A stretch of DNA of 23,542 bases, from the NCBI GenBank assembly GCA_051027215.1, contig JBPCXR010000232.1, forward strand, positions 1 through 23,542. The letters run 5' to 3'. A model generated the notes under the pieces. It was not told where the DNA came from and made no database searches. It saw only the letters and a list, made by a program, of their open reading frames with translations. Positions 15,701-23,052 of this stretch are shown here, piece after piece (position 1 is the stretch's first letter; the number at the start of each line of letters is the position of its first letter). Position numbers and translations under genes: made by a program. The DNA comes from CALHVX01 sp051027215 (GTDB taxonomy: Bacteria; Pseudomonadota; Gammaproteobacteria; Pseudomonadales; Azotimanducaceae).

Positions 15701-16291
15701 TTAGTCGAGGTCTGCCAGCAGGCTGAGGCGCTCGTTTTCCAGCAGCTGTACCTGGTAGGGCAGCTCTGGGTGATCGATGCCCATGCTTAGCTGCGCCCCA
15801 GCATTTAGTTGTGCGATCGCATCAGCAGATAACTCGAAACGCAGGAAGTGAACAGCAGCAGTTTTCTCTTCGTTGGAACGATCTAAATCTTCGTTGGCGA
15901 TGCCGAGAACTTTCTCGCCGCCGGCAACAGCTGCCCAAATCTTATGTTCGATGCCAGGCATTCTAGCCAACGCCAACCGACGTTCCTCGGCGTCCGGGTA
16001 TTCGATTAGCAGCGTTGCTTTCCAATTGCTGCCATCTGGAATGAGTGGATTGTAAGCTTCCAGCTCTTCTTCAATGCCAGCGGCGTTGAAAATGCGTTCC
16101 ACTCTAAGCATCTCTTGAATCTGGTATTGGATGGTCAGCCTATCCTCGAAGATCAACGTGGCATGAGGGCCAAGTTCGATTCGCCGAGCAGACTTGTGGC
16201 GAATGACTTTGTCGCGAAAGCTTGGCCGTTCTTCGGAATAGGCCTCCAGGGTCATTAGGTCGGCGCGGGTAAGTTTTCTCGCAGTGCTCAT
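15701..16291 (-). CDS. DUF3501 family protein
   Basis: Conserved protein of unknown function, 196 residues, recognised from LTRADLMTLEAYSEERPSFR, ELGPHATLIFEDRLTIQYQI, EMLRVERIF, EAYNPLIPDGSNWKATLLI and AAVHFLRFEL. There are no membrane segments, signal peptide or cysteine clusters, so it is probably cytoplasmic. It starts 10 bp after the stop of the HdrB-like Fe-S gene, and its Shine-Dalgarno (AGAGGT, 16298-16303) overlaps that stop codon, which points to translational coupling. From memory the trio rubrerythrin, Fe-S protein and DUF3501 recurs in proteobacteria, so a shared role in peroxide or electron-transfer chemistry is plausible. Its biochemical function is not known to me. Confidence 0.88.
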   Translation of the reverse strand: MSTARKLTRADLMTLEAYSEERPSFRDKVIRHKSARRIELGPHATLIFEDRLTIQYQIQEMLRVERIFNAAGIEEELEAYNPLIPDGSNWKATLLIEYPDAEERRLALARMPGIEHKIWAAVAGGEKVLGIANEDLDRSNEEKTAAVHFLRFELSADAIAQLNAGAQLSMGIDHPELPYQVQLLENERLSLLADLD

Positions 16292-16301
16292 GAAAATACC
16301 T

Positions 16302-17633
16302 CTAGATTCCGTATGCGCGCCGGACCATGGTCAGTGGGTGCGCTGCTTCATCAGGATGGGTGTCCGCCATGCCGTGAGCGATTAAGCGGCCAGCCATCGG
16401 GCAGTCGCTGCCGAAAGTGTCTGGCTCGACTTTCGCGACCCGCTTGACGACGGGTTTTACGATTTTCATAGCTTTGTCATAGGTTTCGCTCTTTAGCGCA
16501 TAGGTGCCATCGTGTCCCGAGCAACGATCGATCATGGTGACTTCAGTGTCGGGAATCAGGCTTAGAAAATCTCGAGTCTTCGGGCCGAAGTTCTGTACCC
16601 GCTGGTGGCAGGCTGCGTGGTAGGCGACCTTGCCCAGGCTGGAGCTGAATTCGGTGTTGATCAGACCTTCTTTGTGGCGATGCATGAGGTATTCAAACGG
16701 GTCGAAGAACGCCTCTGCAACTCTCGTGATAGCGGGGTCATCGGGGAACATCAGTGGCAGTTCTTGCTTGTACATGAGCACGCAGGAGGGAATCGGCGCG
16801 ATTAAATCGTAGCCGGCGTCGATTGCTTCTAAGAAAACTGGCAGGTTCGCGTCTTTAAGTTTGTTGACCTTTTGCAGATCGCCCAGCTCGAGCTTCGGCA
16901 TGCCACAGCATTTAGCATCTTTGAGGATGCGCACCGAAAGACCGTTGTGGGCGAGCACGGCCACCAGGTCTTCGACGACGGCGTGATCGGTGGCGTTGCC
17001 GTAACAAGTGACGTAGATGGCGACCTTGCCGGTAGTTTGTGCGCTCGGAGTTATCGATTGCGCCGTCGCCGGATCGGTGGCGATGGTTTTGACCAACTTG
17101 CTCGATTCAAATTTCGGAATTGGCGCATCGGGGTGTAGACCCGCCAGCTTGTCGGCGGCTTTTCGAAACAGGCCATTGCCGTTCGCAGCGTTTGCCGCCT
17201 GGGCTATGCCAGGGACCGTTAGCGAATTGAAGATCGGGTCGGTACTGGTAATCAGCCGGTCCCGCCATTTGCTCTGCCCCTGTTCGAACTTATAGGCTTT
17301 GGCGCGCAGCATGAGCTTTGGAAAATCGAGGGCCCATTCGTGAGGCGGCAAGTAAGGGCACTTGGTTTCGGCACATAGATCGCAGAGAAAGCACTGATCC
17401 ACGGGGTTGAGGTAGTCATCTTTGCTTACGCCGTCGACTTCCATGGTTTCTGATTCGTCAACCAGGTCGAACAGCGTTGGGAACGAATCACACAAGCTGA
17501 CGCAACGCCGGCAGCCATGACAGATGTCATAGACCCGCTCAAGCTCTTTATAGAGCGAGCTTTGGTTCAGGTAGTCGGGCTCCTGCCAAGGTACCGATGC
17601 GCGCTTTGGAGCCTCAAGGTTTCCTTCTTTCAT
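16302..17633 (-). CDS. Two-[4Fe-4S] HdrB/GlpC-like iron-sulfur protein
   Basis: Soluble electron-transfer subunit related to GlpC, GlcF and HdrD. Cluster motif one is C38-C41-C44-C48 (CHGCRRCVSLCDSFP). Motif two is C81-C84-C87-C92 (CFLCDLCAETKCPYLPP). These two 4Fe-4S sites are followed by HdrB-like cysteine-rich repeats. The first has C210, C242-C243-G (KCCGMP) and C284. The second has C342 (AACHQ), C371 in CSGHDGTYA where a CCG motif would be expected, and C411. The altered second motif suggests that half may not hold a standard HdrB cluster. It has no transmembrane segment and no flavin partner in the window. It lies downstream of rubrerythrin, separated by a terminator, so it may pass electrons to rubrerythrin; this is inference from context. 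Confidence 0.88.
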   Translation of the reverse strand: MKEGNLEAPKRASVPWQEPDYLNQSSLYKELERVYDICHGCRRCVSLCDSFPTLFDLVDESETMEVDGVSKDDYLNPVDQCFLCDLCAETKCPYLPPHEWALDFPKLMLRAKAYKFEQGQSKWRDRLITSTDPIFNSLTVPGIAQAANAANGNGLFRKAADKLAGLHPDAPIPKFESSKLVKTIATDPATAQSITPSAQTTGKVAIYVTCYGNATDHAVVEDLVAVLAHNGLSVRILKDAKCCGMPKLELGDLQKVNKLKDANLPVFLEAIDAGYDLIAPIPSCVLMYKQELPLMFPDDPAITRVAEAFFDPFEYLMHRHKEGLINTEFSSSLGKVAYHAACHQRVQNFGPKTRDFLSLIPDTEVTMIDRCSGHDGTYALKSETYDKAMKIVKPVVKRVAKVEPDTFGSDCPMAGRLIAHGMADTHPDEAAHPLTMVRRAYGI

Positions 17634-17690
17634 TGGTTTTGCTTTTCCATAGCTTGGCGAAGTGAAAATAATGCGTGGCTTAACCGGAAC

Positions 17691-17718
17691 AAAAAAAGGG
17701 CCCGCACGCGGACCCTTT
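17691..17718 (-). terminator. Rho-independent terminator after rubrerythrin
   Basis: Read on the minus strand, AAAGGGTCCG pairs with CGGGCCCTTT (one mismatch) around a four-base loop, and the run of T that ends the stem gives a seven-base T tract. It lies 48 bp past the rubrerythrin stop and 58 bp before the Fe-S gene start. It should end most rubrerythrin transcripts, leaving some readthrough or a separate promoter for the Fe-S and DUF3501 genes. Confidence 0.85.
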
Positions 17719-17765
17719 GCGACAGCACCAACCTTCAGGTCAGCGACAGGCTGGGCTGACGTTGG

Positions 17766-18179
17766 CTACATGGCGTCCAGGGCTTTCTGGAAGCGGTTGG
17801 CATGAGAGCGTTCAGCCTTGGCCAAGGTTTCAAACCAATCGGCGATCTCGTCGAAGCCTTCGTCCCGTGCGGTCTTTGCCATGCCCGGGTACATGTCGGT
17901 GTACTCGTGGGTTTCACCGGCAACGGCTGCTTTTAGATTGTCAGCAGTTGGACCGATGGGCAGGCCGGTAGCGGGGTCGCCCACTGCTTCCATGTATTCC
18001 AGATGGCCGTGGGCATGACCGGTTTCACCTTCGGCAGTGGAGCGGAACACTGCAGCGACGTCGTTTTCGCCTTCAACGTCGGCTTTTGCGGCGAAGTACA
18101 GATAGCGACGGTTGGCCTGGGATTCCCCGGCGAACGCGTCTTTTAGATTTTGTAGCGTATTGCTGTCTTTGAGTTCCAT
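17766..18179 (-). CDS. Rubrerythrin-like diiron protein without rubredoxin domain
   Basis: Ferritin-like four-helix diiron protein that reduces hydrogen peroxide to water. Expected ligands are all present: Glu19 (FAGESQANRRY), Glu52 and His55 (ETGH), Glu89 and Glu92 (AGETHEY), Glu123 and His126 (KAERSH). At 137 residues it lacks the C-terminal rubredoxin domain with two CxxC motifs found in classical rubrerythrin (about 190 residues), so electrons must come from another protein, perhaps the downstream Fe-S protein. A strong Shine-Dalgarno (AGAGGG) sits 8 bases before the ATG. A TATACT -10 box and an OxyR-like site lie upstream, and a terminator follows. It is probably cytoplasmic and induced by peroxide. 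Confidence 0.94.
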   Translation of the reverse strand: MELKDSNTLQNLKDAFAGESQANRRYLYFAAKADVEGENDVAAVFRSTAEGETGHAHGHLEYMEAVGDPATGLPIGPTADNLKAAVAGETHEYTDMYPGMAKTARDEGFDEIADWFETLAKAERSHANRFQKALDAM

Positions 18180-18250
18180 GCAATGTGCCCTCTATTATTG
18201 GAATGGTTTCAAGTGTGTTAGCTCAAGCAACATCCTGCAGATGTGACGTG

Positions 18251-18256
18251 AGTATA
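18251..18256 (-). promoter_or_regulatory. -10 element of the rubrerythrin promoter
   Basis: TATACT on the minus strand, a 5-of-6 match to the sigma-70 -10 box, about 72 bp before the rubrerythrin ATG. The matching -35 position (18274-18279, ATGGCT) is poor, as expected for an activator-dependent promoter. The predicted transcript start is near 18244. Confidence 0.6.
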
Positions 18257-18278
18257 CGGAAGCAGCCGGCTGGAGCCA

Positions 18279-18315
18279 TTTGAATCTGTATATCGCGACG
18301 ATAGCGTGAATCTAT
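18279..18315. promoter_or_regulatory. OxyR-binding-site candidate upstream of rubrerythrin
   Basis: The OxyR consensus has four tetrads, ATAG, CTAT, ATAG, CTAT, each separated by seven bases. Here ATAG (18301-18304) and CTAT (18312-18315) are exact with the right spacing. In register, the other two tetrads read TTTG (18279-18282, 2 of 4) and ATAT (18290-18293, 3 of 4), for 13 of 16 in total. The site ends at the -35 position of the rubrerythrin promoter, where activating OxyR tetramers normally bind, and oxyR itself is 2.6 kb away. Confidence 0.55.
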
Positions 18316-18350
18316 CGAAAGCGCTGAATCGTTCGATTTGATAATGGTTC

Positions 18351-18950
18351 TCATTTAGCGGTTAAGGCTTCTTCGACCACCAAACTTTTGCGCCACCAAT
18401 TGATGGACTTGGCCACTCCAATGGCCTGCAAAAACGTGGCGACTGCCAGCATCGCGATGGCGAGTTCGGCACCGACTAAGCTCAGCGCCACCAACACGCC
18501 AATTAGCGCTTCCCATAGGGCGATGCTCATCAATAAGCGCATGGTCGTAACAGGGCCGACCTGTCCAAACTTGCGGGCACCGTGGCAGTCGAGCCAGAGA
18601 CTTGCCCCTGCGGTTAGGGAGCCTAGCGCGCTGGAGAAGAAATAGGCGCTCAGCTGGCCTGTGTCCATGAAACGAATCGACAGGTTCAGAAATATCAGGA
18701 GCCCAAAAGGGCCGAGAAAATCCAGAGTGTGGGGTTGTTTATCCGTGGCGCTGATGCCATAGGCGAATCCCACCCACATTGCCAGCGCGCTGACCAGAAT
18801 GTCCAAGGCTTGGACCCCGACCATGACGCCCCATTCTTGCATGGAGAAGAGGGTGCTCAGCAGACTCTCTAAAATTAGCGCGACGACGACAGACAATAAA
18901 GTTAGCTGTACAGTCGCGAACCGGTCCTTCAACACCGCCTGGCTGGCCAA
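18351..18950 (-). CDS. Six-helix inner-membrane protein of unknown function
   Basis: I do not recognise this 199-residue protein. It has about six hydrophobic helices: roughly 13-35, 41-65, 77-94, 98-120, 136-158 and 160-180. Possible functional residues near the membrane are Asp50, Arg93 (LNLSIRFMDTG), Asp121-Cys122-His123 (LWLDCHGARKFG) and Glu147 (ALWEALIG). There is no signal peptide, and the C-terminal tail is short and charged. The start is TTG at 18950, supported by AGAGG seven bases upstream; no in-frame ATG is available there. It is divergent from the EamA transporter gene and upstream of the rubrerythrin gene on the same strand. Its stop is about 170 bp before rubrerythrin, whose control elements lie between them. 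Confidence 0.75.
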   Translation of the reverse strand: MASQAVLKDRFATVQLTLLSVVVALILESLLSTLFSMQEWGVMVGVQALDILVSALAMWVGFAYGISATDKQPHTLDFLGPFGLLIFLNLSIRFMDTGQLSAYFFSSALGSLTAGASLWLDCHGARKFGQVGPVTTMRLLMSIALWEALIGVLVALSLVGAELAIAMLAVATFLQAIGVAKSINWWRKSLVVEEALTAK

Positions 18951-19071
18951 GACACTACCTCTCGCATGACTCGAATCCAGACACTCTCTCAGACCCGCCC
19001 AAAGCCTTGCAAGAAGTCTGCAAAGCGCGTTTATGGGCGAGTCAGTGGTCAGCCAATGCTAATGGGTCGCT

Positions 19072-19974
19072 GTGACGATTGAAACCTGGGCTTTGCTTGC
19101 TATCGCCGGCGCTTTTCTGCAAAACCTGCGCTCGCTGTTGCAGCGTCGTTTGACTGGCACGCTGTCGGTCCAGGGCGCCAGCTATGCTCGCTTCGTCTAT
19201 GCGCTGCCGCTTGCTTGGCTTTACTGTTTGTGGATCGGCGTGCAGTGGCCCCACGACCAGGGTTGGCAGGATTTTCTCGGTTACTGCTTAAGCGGCGGCA
19301 TTGCGCAGATCATTGGCACCTATTGTCTCGTTGGTGCGGTGAGTTCAGGGAGCTTCGCCGTTGGCACGGCTTATTCGAAAACGGAAGCCGCGCAAGCGGC
19401 GCTGTTTGGCTTGCTGCTGATCGGTGATGCGATCACGCTGCGTCTGCTGTTGGCCATTGGCTTAAGCTTTGTCGGCGTCGCTGTGCTGGTCAATGCTCGT
19501 CAATCAAGCGGACGTGCCGCAGCAACAGGGTGGTTCGACCAACGAACCTTGCTGCTGGGCCTTGGCGCCGGAGCTGGCTTTGCGTTGTCGGCAGTGTGCT
19601 TTCGCGGCGCTGCGCTGGCGCTACCCGGGGGCGAGTTCGTTGAGCGGGCGGCGGCCACGCTGGCGGTGACCCTGAGCCTGCAAACTCTCATTCAGGGCGG
19701 GTATTTGCTCTGGCGCGAACCGAGCGCATTGCGGGCGTTGACCGGGAGCTACGGCGTTGGGCTTTGGGTGGGTGCAGCAGGCATGTTGGCGTCCCTGTGC
19801 TGGTTTACGGCCATGGCTATGCATCCTGCGGCCCAAGTACGAGCCGTGGGACAGATCGAGATGCTGTTTACCCTGTTAACGGGAGCGATATTGTTGCGAG
19901 AGCCGATACGGCTAGCAGAGCTGCTGGGGATTGCCTTGATCCTCGCGGGAATCTACCTATTGCTGGCCACCTGA
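19072..19974 (+). CDS. EamA/DMT-family transporter
   Basis: Inner-membrane metabolite transporter of the drug/metabolite superfamily, 300 residues with ten predicted helices in two EamA-type halves (about 3-140 and 155-298). The second half ends with the typical AQVRAVGQIEMLFTLLTG and LREPIRLAELLGIALILAG. The first half has the related TAYSKTEAAQAALFG and LGDAI-like turn (LLIGDAITLRLL). Substrate cannot be told from sequence; relatives export amino acids, sugars or nucleotides. The start is GTG at 19072, because nearby ATG codons at 19056 and 19062 are out of frame. It converges on the HMG-CoA synthase gene, with only 20 bp between stops. Confidence 0.88.
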   Translation: MTIETWALLAIAGAFLQNLRSLLQRRLTGTLSVQGASYARFVYALPLAWLYCLWIGVQWPHDQGWQDFLGYCLSGGIAQIIGTYCLVGAVSSGSFAVGTAYSKTEAAQAALFGLLLIGDAITLRLLLAIGLSFVGVAVLVNARQSSGRAAATGWFDQRTLLLGLGAGAGFALSAVCFRGAALALPGGEFVERAAATLAVTLSLQTLIQGGYLLWREPSALRALTGSYGVGLWVGAAGMLASLCWFTAMAMHPAAQVRAVGQIEMLFTLLTGAILLREPIRLAELLGIALILAGIYLLLAT

Positions 19975-19991
19975 ACGGGCTGCCAGGTGGC
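19966..19991. other. Hairpin at the convergent DMT/HMG-CoA synthase junction
   Basis: GCCACCTG (19966-19973) pairs perfectly with CAGGTGGC (19984-19991) around a ten-base loop. It spans the transporter stop codon and ends just before the synthase stop. No T run follows on either strand, so it may be a weak bidirectional terminator or an RNA 3'-end stabiliser. Confidence 0.4.
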
Positions 19992-19994
19992 TGG

Positions 19995-21476
19995 CTAGGC
20001 TTGGTAGCTGTAGTACTCGATTCCAGAGTCGTCGTATTGCCCGTCTCGGGAGCCGATGCGATCGATGTAGAAAACCTGGGCACGCTGGCTCGCAGCGCCA
20101 TCTGCTGCCTCGCCATCGTGCAGCGCCTGGTACTGACTGCGAGTCAGAGTCGATGCAGCGTCCAGACTATTGGCAAAGCCGATGCGCGCAGCTGCGGTTT
20201 CCCAACCGGCAACAAAGCGCATGGGAATGACTTCCGCGGCATCACCGCTACCGTAGCCTACGGTCAATATGACTCGACCGCTGAGGTCCAGGCCGCGCTC
20301 GGCCGCATCTTCGATTCCGGCAGCCATCCAGGCAGGTAGCGAAGCGGTGTAGAGATTGCCGACATCTTTAATCGCCTGTGATCCCAGATCCGTCATCAGC
20401 GATCGAAAGCGTGGGGAAGCGCGGAATGCGCGGGCCGCTTGGGAGGCTAGCGGATACAGCTCCGCAGTGAGGGTATGCGCCTCGACCAGGGCGTAGACAT
20501 CCGCGCCTTCGGTCAACTCGGTAATCAACCCTGCTGCATCGACTTCCGCAGCGCTGGCATATTCGCGTAGCTCCTCGAGGTCGGCGTCCGTACCCAGTGC
20601 CAGGGCCAGCAAGTAACTCATGATCAATCCAGTCTCGGCCATGCGTTGGTAGGGCCGGTGCAGAAATGTGGCGGCCATGTCGCGCAGGTAATGACTGGGT
20701 CTTGCGTCATTGCGTTTGAACAGATCTCGCATGGCCGCAAGCACTTCGTCGATATAGCAGGTGGTGGAGTACTTGCCGTTAAAGATCGGAAAGTCTCGCG
20801 GCTGCGCCAGGGAGGTTGGCGTCTGCTGCATAAATCGCAAAAACGGTTTGCGAAAATCTGGGCCGCGATAGTCGGATGCGCTGCCAGAATGTTGCAGGTC
20901 CAAGCTCAGCAGGCGCGCCTGCGGTTCGATCAGCATGGCTACCGCACCGGCCCCTTGCGTCGGCTCGCCAGAGGTGGATTGCTCGTATTCTGCGACATCA
21001 GCGCAGACCACGATGGCTACCTGATCGCTGCCATCGAAGGCCAGGTAACGGGCCGCTGCCTTCATGGCGTAGACGCCGCCGAGGCAGGCGTGTTTGAACT
21101 CCGGTACCTCGCACGCACGGGCAAGCGGTGGCAAGTCGTGCTGGCGCAGACCCTGGTTCACCATGCCTTTGACGATGACTGCACCCGCTGAGTTGTCGGT
21201 GCTCGATTCGGTGCCCAAGCCCAAAAAGCCTATGCGTCCGGGGTCTATATCGTAGGCGCGGATCAGTCGCAGGACTGCGGTCGCGGCCATGGTGTAGGCG
21301 TTTTCATTGTGCCCCCGCATGCGGAAGCTGTGGCCGACGACGTTTTGAACCTTGTCCCAGGAATCCCCAGTCCAGCCGCACCAGTCTTCCAGCGATACGC
21401 GGTAGGCGGGAATGTAGCTGGCGAAGCCGCTGATGCCGATGGCTTCGCTACTGCTGGTGGTGGGGGACAAAGGCAT
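19995..21476 (-). CDS. Hydroxymethylglutaryl-CoA synthase (MvaS family)
   Basis: Condenses acetyl-CoA with acetoacetyl-CoA to HMG-CoA, the first committed carbon-building step of the mevalonate pathway. With ATG at 21476 it has 493 residues, longer than bacterial MvaS (about 390). The catalytic triad is visible: Glu90 (GTESSTD), Cys131 (FKHACLGGVYAMKAA) and His273 (FLHRPYQRMAETG). The signature SGEPTQGAGAVAML (169-182) and GNLYTASLPAWM, GYGSGDAAEV also fit. I reject the longer ORF beginning at 21671, because its first 65 residues overlap idi in another frame. Start and idi stop share bases (TAATG), which implies coupled translation. It could instead serve another HMG-CoA route, but the idi neighbour favours isoprenoid synthesis. 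Confidence 0.9.
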   Translation of the reverse strand: MPLSPTTSSSEAIGISGFASYIPAYRVSLEDWCGWTGDSWDKVQNVVGHSFRMRGHNENAYTMAATAVLRLIRAYDIDPGRIGFLGLGTESSTDNSAGAVIVKGMVNQGLRQHDLPPLARACEVPEFKHACLGGVYAMKAAARYLAFDGSDQVAIVVCADVAEYEQSTSGEPTQGAGAVAMLIEPQARLLSLDLQHSGSASDYRGPDFRKPFLRFMQQTPTSLAQPRDFPIFNGKYSTTCYIDEVLAAMRDLFKRNDARPSHYLRDMAATFLHRPYQRMAETGLIMSYLLALALGTDADLEELREYASAAEVDAAGLITELTEGADVYALVEAHTLTAELYPLASQAARAFRASPRFRSLMTDLGSQAIKDVGNLYTASLPAWMAAGIEDAAERGLDLSGRVILTVGYGSGDAAEVIPMRFVAGWETAAARIGFANSLDAASTLTRSQYQALHDGEAADGAASQRAQVFYIDRIGSRDGQYDDSGIEYYSYQA

Positions 21477-22075
21477 TAGTTCGTTGCTCTCAGCAAGTGG
21501 CTGAATTCGTGGCAGATATGTTGCCATTCTAGTTGAAACCAAGGCGTGAAGCGGTCCCGGTCTTGTGCAAGTTCTGTGGAAAGTGCGGCGGGCGTGATCC
21601 AGCGCCAATCCGCAACTTCGTTGCTGTTGACCTGGGGCTCGGAATCCGTGGTCCCTGCGTAAACCGAACACAATTCGTGTTCTGAGCCCTGGTCCAGATA
21701 GCGAGCCATGTATTCAAAGCGATAGAGAAACTGCAGATGTGCCTGCAAACCGAGCTCTTCTGCCAGCCGTCGCGAGGCAGCGTAGGGCTGAGATTCTCCG
21801 ACTCGAGGGTGGGAGCAGCAACTGTTCGACCAATACAATGGCCACAGGCGCTTACCAGCGGCTCGTTGCTGCAGCAGCAGCTCGCCGTCGCCATTAAAAA
21901 TGAACAGCGAGAAGGCGCGATGGCGTTCGCCGGCGCCGTCGTGACAAGCAGCTTTCGACAGGCTGCCCAATGGCTCATCGTTCGCGTCGACCAGGATCAA
22001 TGCATCGGCTTCTGAGGACACGACGCGATTGCGTTGCTGTGCTGCTTGAGAGGCTGAAGACGAATTGGTTGACAC
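21476..22075 (-). CDS. idi: Isopentenyl-diphosphate delta-isomerase, type I
   Basis: Interconverts isopentenyl and dimethylallyl diphosphate, using a Nudix-fold metal enzyme. Active-site Cys87 lies in NSCCSHPR (E. coli Cys67 in NSVCGHP) and Glu134 in SEHELC. Metal ligands His45 and His52 (ACHDGAGERHRAF) keep the E. coli seven-residue spacing, with His89 and Glu132. I chose GTG at 22075 (199 residues), with GGAG seven bases upstream. The in-frame ATG at 22168 would overlap the promoter and nearly the start of the divergent hydrolase gene, and its 31 extra residues look uncharacteristic. idi is first in a two-gene operon with the HMG-CoA synthase. Confidence 0.92.
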   Translation of the reverse strand: MSTNSSSASQAAQQRNRVVSSEADALILVDANDEPLGSLSKAACHDGAGERHRAFSLFIFNGDGELLLQQRAAGKRLWPLYWSNSCCSHPRVGESQPYAASRRLAEELGLQAHLQFLYRFEYMARYLDQGSEHELCSVYAGTTDSEPQVNSNEVADWRWITPAALSTELAQDRDRFTPWFQLEWQHICHEFSHLLRATN

Positions 22076-22170
22076 TGACGGGCTCCACGAAACGCCGCGG
22101 AGTGTACCAGAATGCGCCTGCACGCTCGGTCGCCCGGGTACAATCGACGTTTTTTTGTGCAAAGACACTC

Positions 22171-23052
22171 ATGACCCATACCTACGGAACACCCCGTGAA
22201 CATCGGCTCACGGTAAACGGCGTTAGCCTCTGCTACTTCGAATGGGGTGAACCATCTGCAACTGATCTGCTGTTGGTTCACGCCACTGGGTTTCACGGCC
22301 GCTGCTGGGACCAGGTCGTTGCCAACTTGGCCCCGGGATATCACGTGATTGCACCGGACTTGCGGGGTCATGGACGCAGTGAACGCCAGGGTCCATACAT
22401 TTGGTCGTCGTTCGGTGCCGATCTGATTGCCTTGGCAGATGCCCTTGGGTTGGCTGATCTGGTCGGGGTTGGCCACTCCATGGGTGGCCACACGCTGCTG
22501 CAGCTGGCCATCGCGCGGCCGCGCCTATTGCAGCGCTTGTTGCTGCTTGATCCGGTAGTTTTCGAACCCGATGCTTATCCAAACGACCGTTACCGGGGCT
22601 TCGAAGCGCCTGAACAGCATCCGGTCTCTCGGCGTCGCAACCATTGGCCGGACTGGCAGGCCATGCAGGCTTCCTTAGCTGGCAAAGGCTCCTTCGGATT
22701 GTGGAATCCCGCTGTGATGCAGGACTATTGCCGCTACGGTTCGCTACCGGTAGCTGATGGGGTGGAACTGGCGTGCCCGCCAGTGGTGGAAGCAGCCGTG
22801 TACATCGGCAACACCTCTACCGATGTCCACGTTTCCCTGAGTCAGGTTCAGGCCCCTACCTGGGTGTTGCGGGCACCACCGCGCAGTCCAGGGGCGAGTC
22901 CAGAAATGGATTTTGCCAAATCCCCGACCTGGCCCGAGCTCGCGGCGAACTTGCCTCAGGGGCACGACGTGTTGCTGGCGGATCTCACCCACTTCATCCC
23001 CATGCAGCGTCCAGATCTGGTTGCCGACTACATCGGTGCCGCGGAGTCTTGA
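22171..23052 (+). CDS. Alpha/beta-fold hydrolase
   Basis: Serine hydrolase of the alpha/beta-hydrolase superfamily, 293 residues. The oxyanion region is LLLVHATGFHGRCWD, the strand-5 motif PDLRGHGRSE, the nucleophile Ser103 in GVGHSMGGHTL, and the base His274 in DLTHFIPMQRPDLV. There is no signal peptide or membrane segment, so it is cytoplasmic. Substrate cannot be assigned; similar proteins include esterases, lactonases and carbon-carbon hydrolases. ATG at 22171 gives a clean family N-terminus; the open frame continues upstream to 21970, but that part overlaps idi. A -10-like TACAAT lies at 22139-22144. It is divergent from idi, and its 3' end overlaps the convergent MFS gene by 25 bp. Confidence 0.88.
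   Translation: MTHTYGTPREHRLTVNGVSLCYFEWGEPSATDLLLVHATGFHGRCWDQVVANLAPGYHVIAPDLRGHGRSERQGPYIWSSFGADLIALADALGLADLVGVGHSMGGHTLLQLAIARPRLLQRLLLLDPVVFEPDAYPNDRYRGFEAPEQHPVSRRRNHWPDWQAMQASLAGKGSFGLWNPAVMQDYCRYGSLPVADGVELACPPVVEAAVYIGNTSTDVHVSLSQVQAPTWVLRAPPRSPGASPEMDFAKSPTWPELAANLPQGHDVLLADLTHFIPMQRPDLVADYIGAAES

Noticed and set aside
18327..18338. AATCG-TT-CGATT inverted repeat near the end of the membrane-protein gene
   Set aside because: Five-base arms are expected by chance, and no regulator or terminator features go with it.
21477..21671. N-terminal extension of the HMG-CoA synthase
   Set aside because: These 65 residues are arginine-rich, overlap idi in another frame and precede the family's N-terminal strand. 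The ATG at 21476 overlaps the idi stop as expected for an operon.
21970..22170. N-terminal extension of the alpha/beta hydrolase
   Set aside because: It overlaps idi on the opposite strand and resembles no hydrolase N-terminus. ATG at 22171 fits the family.
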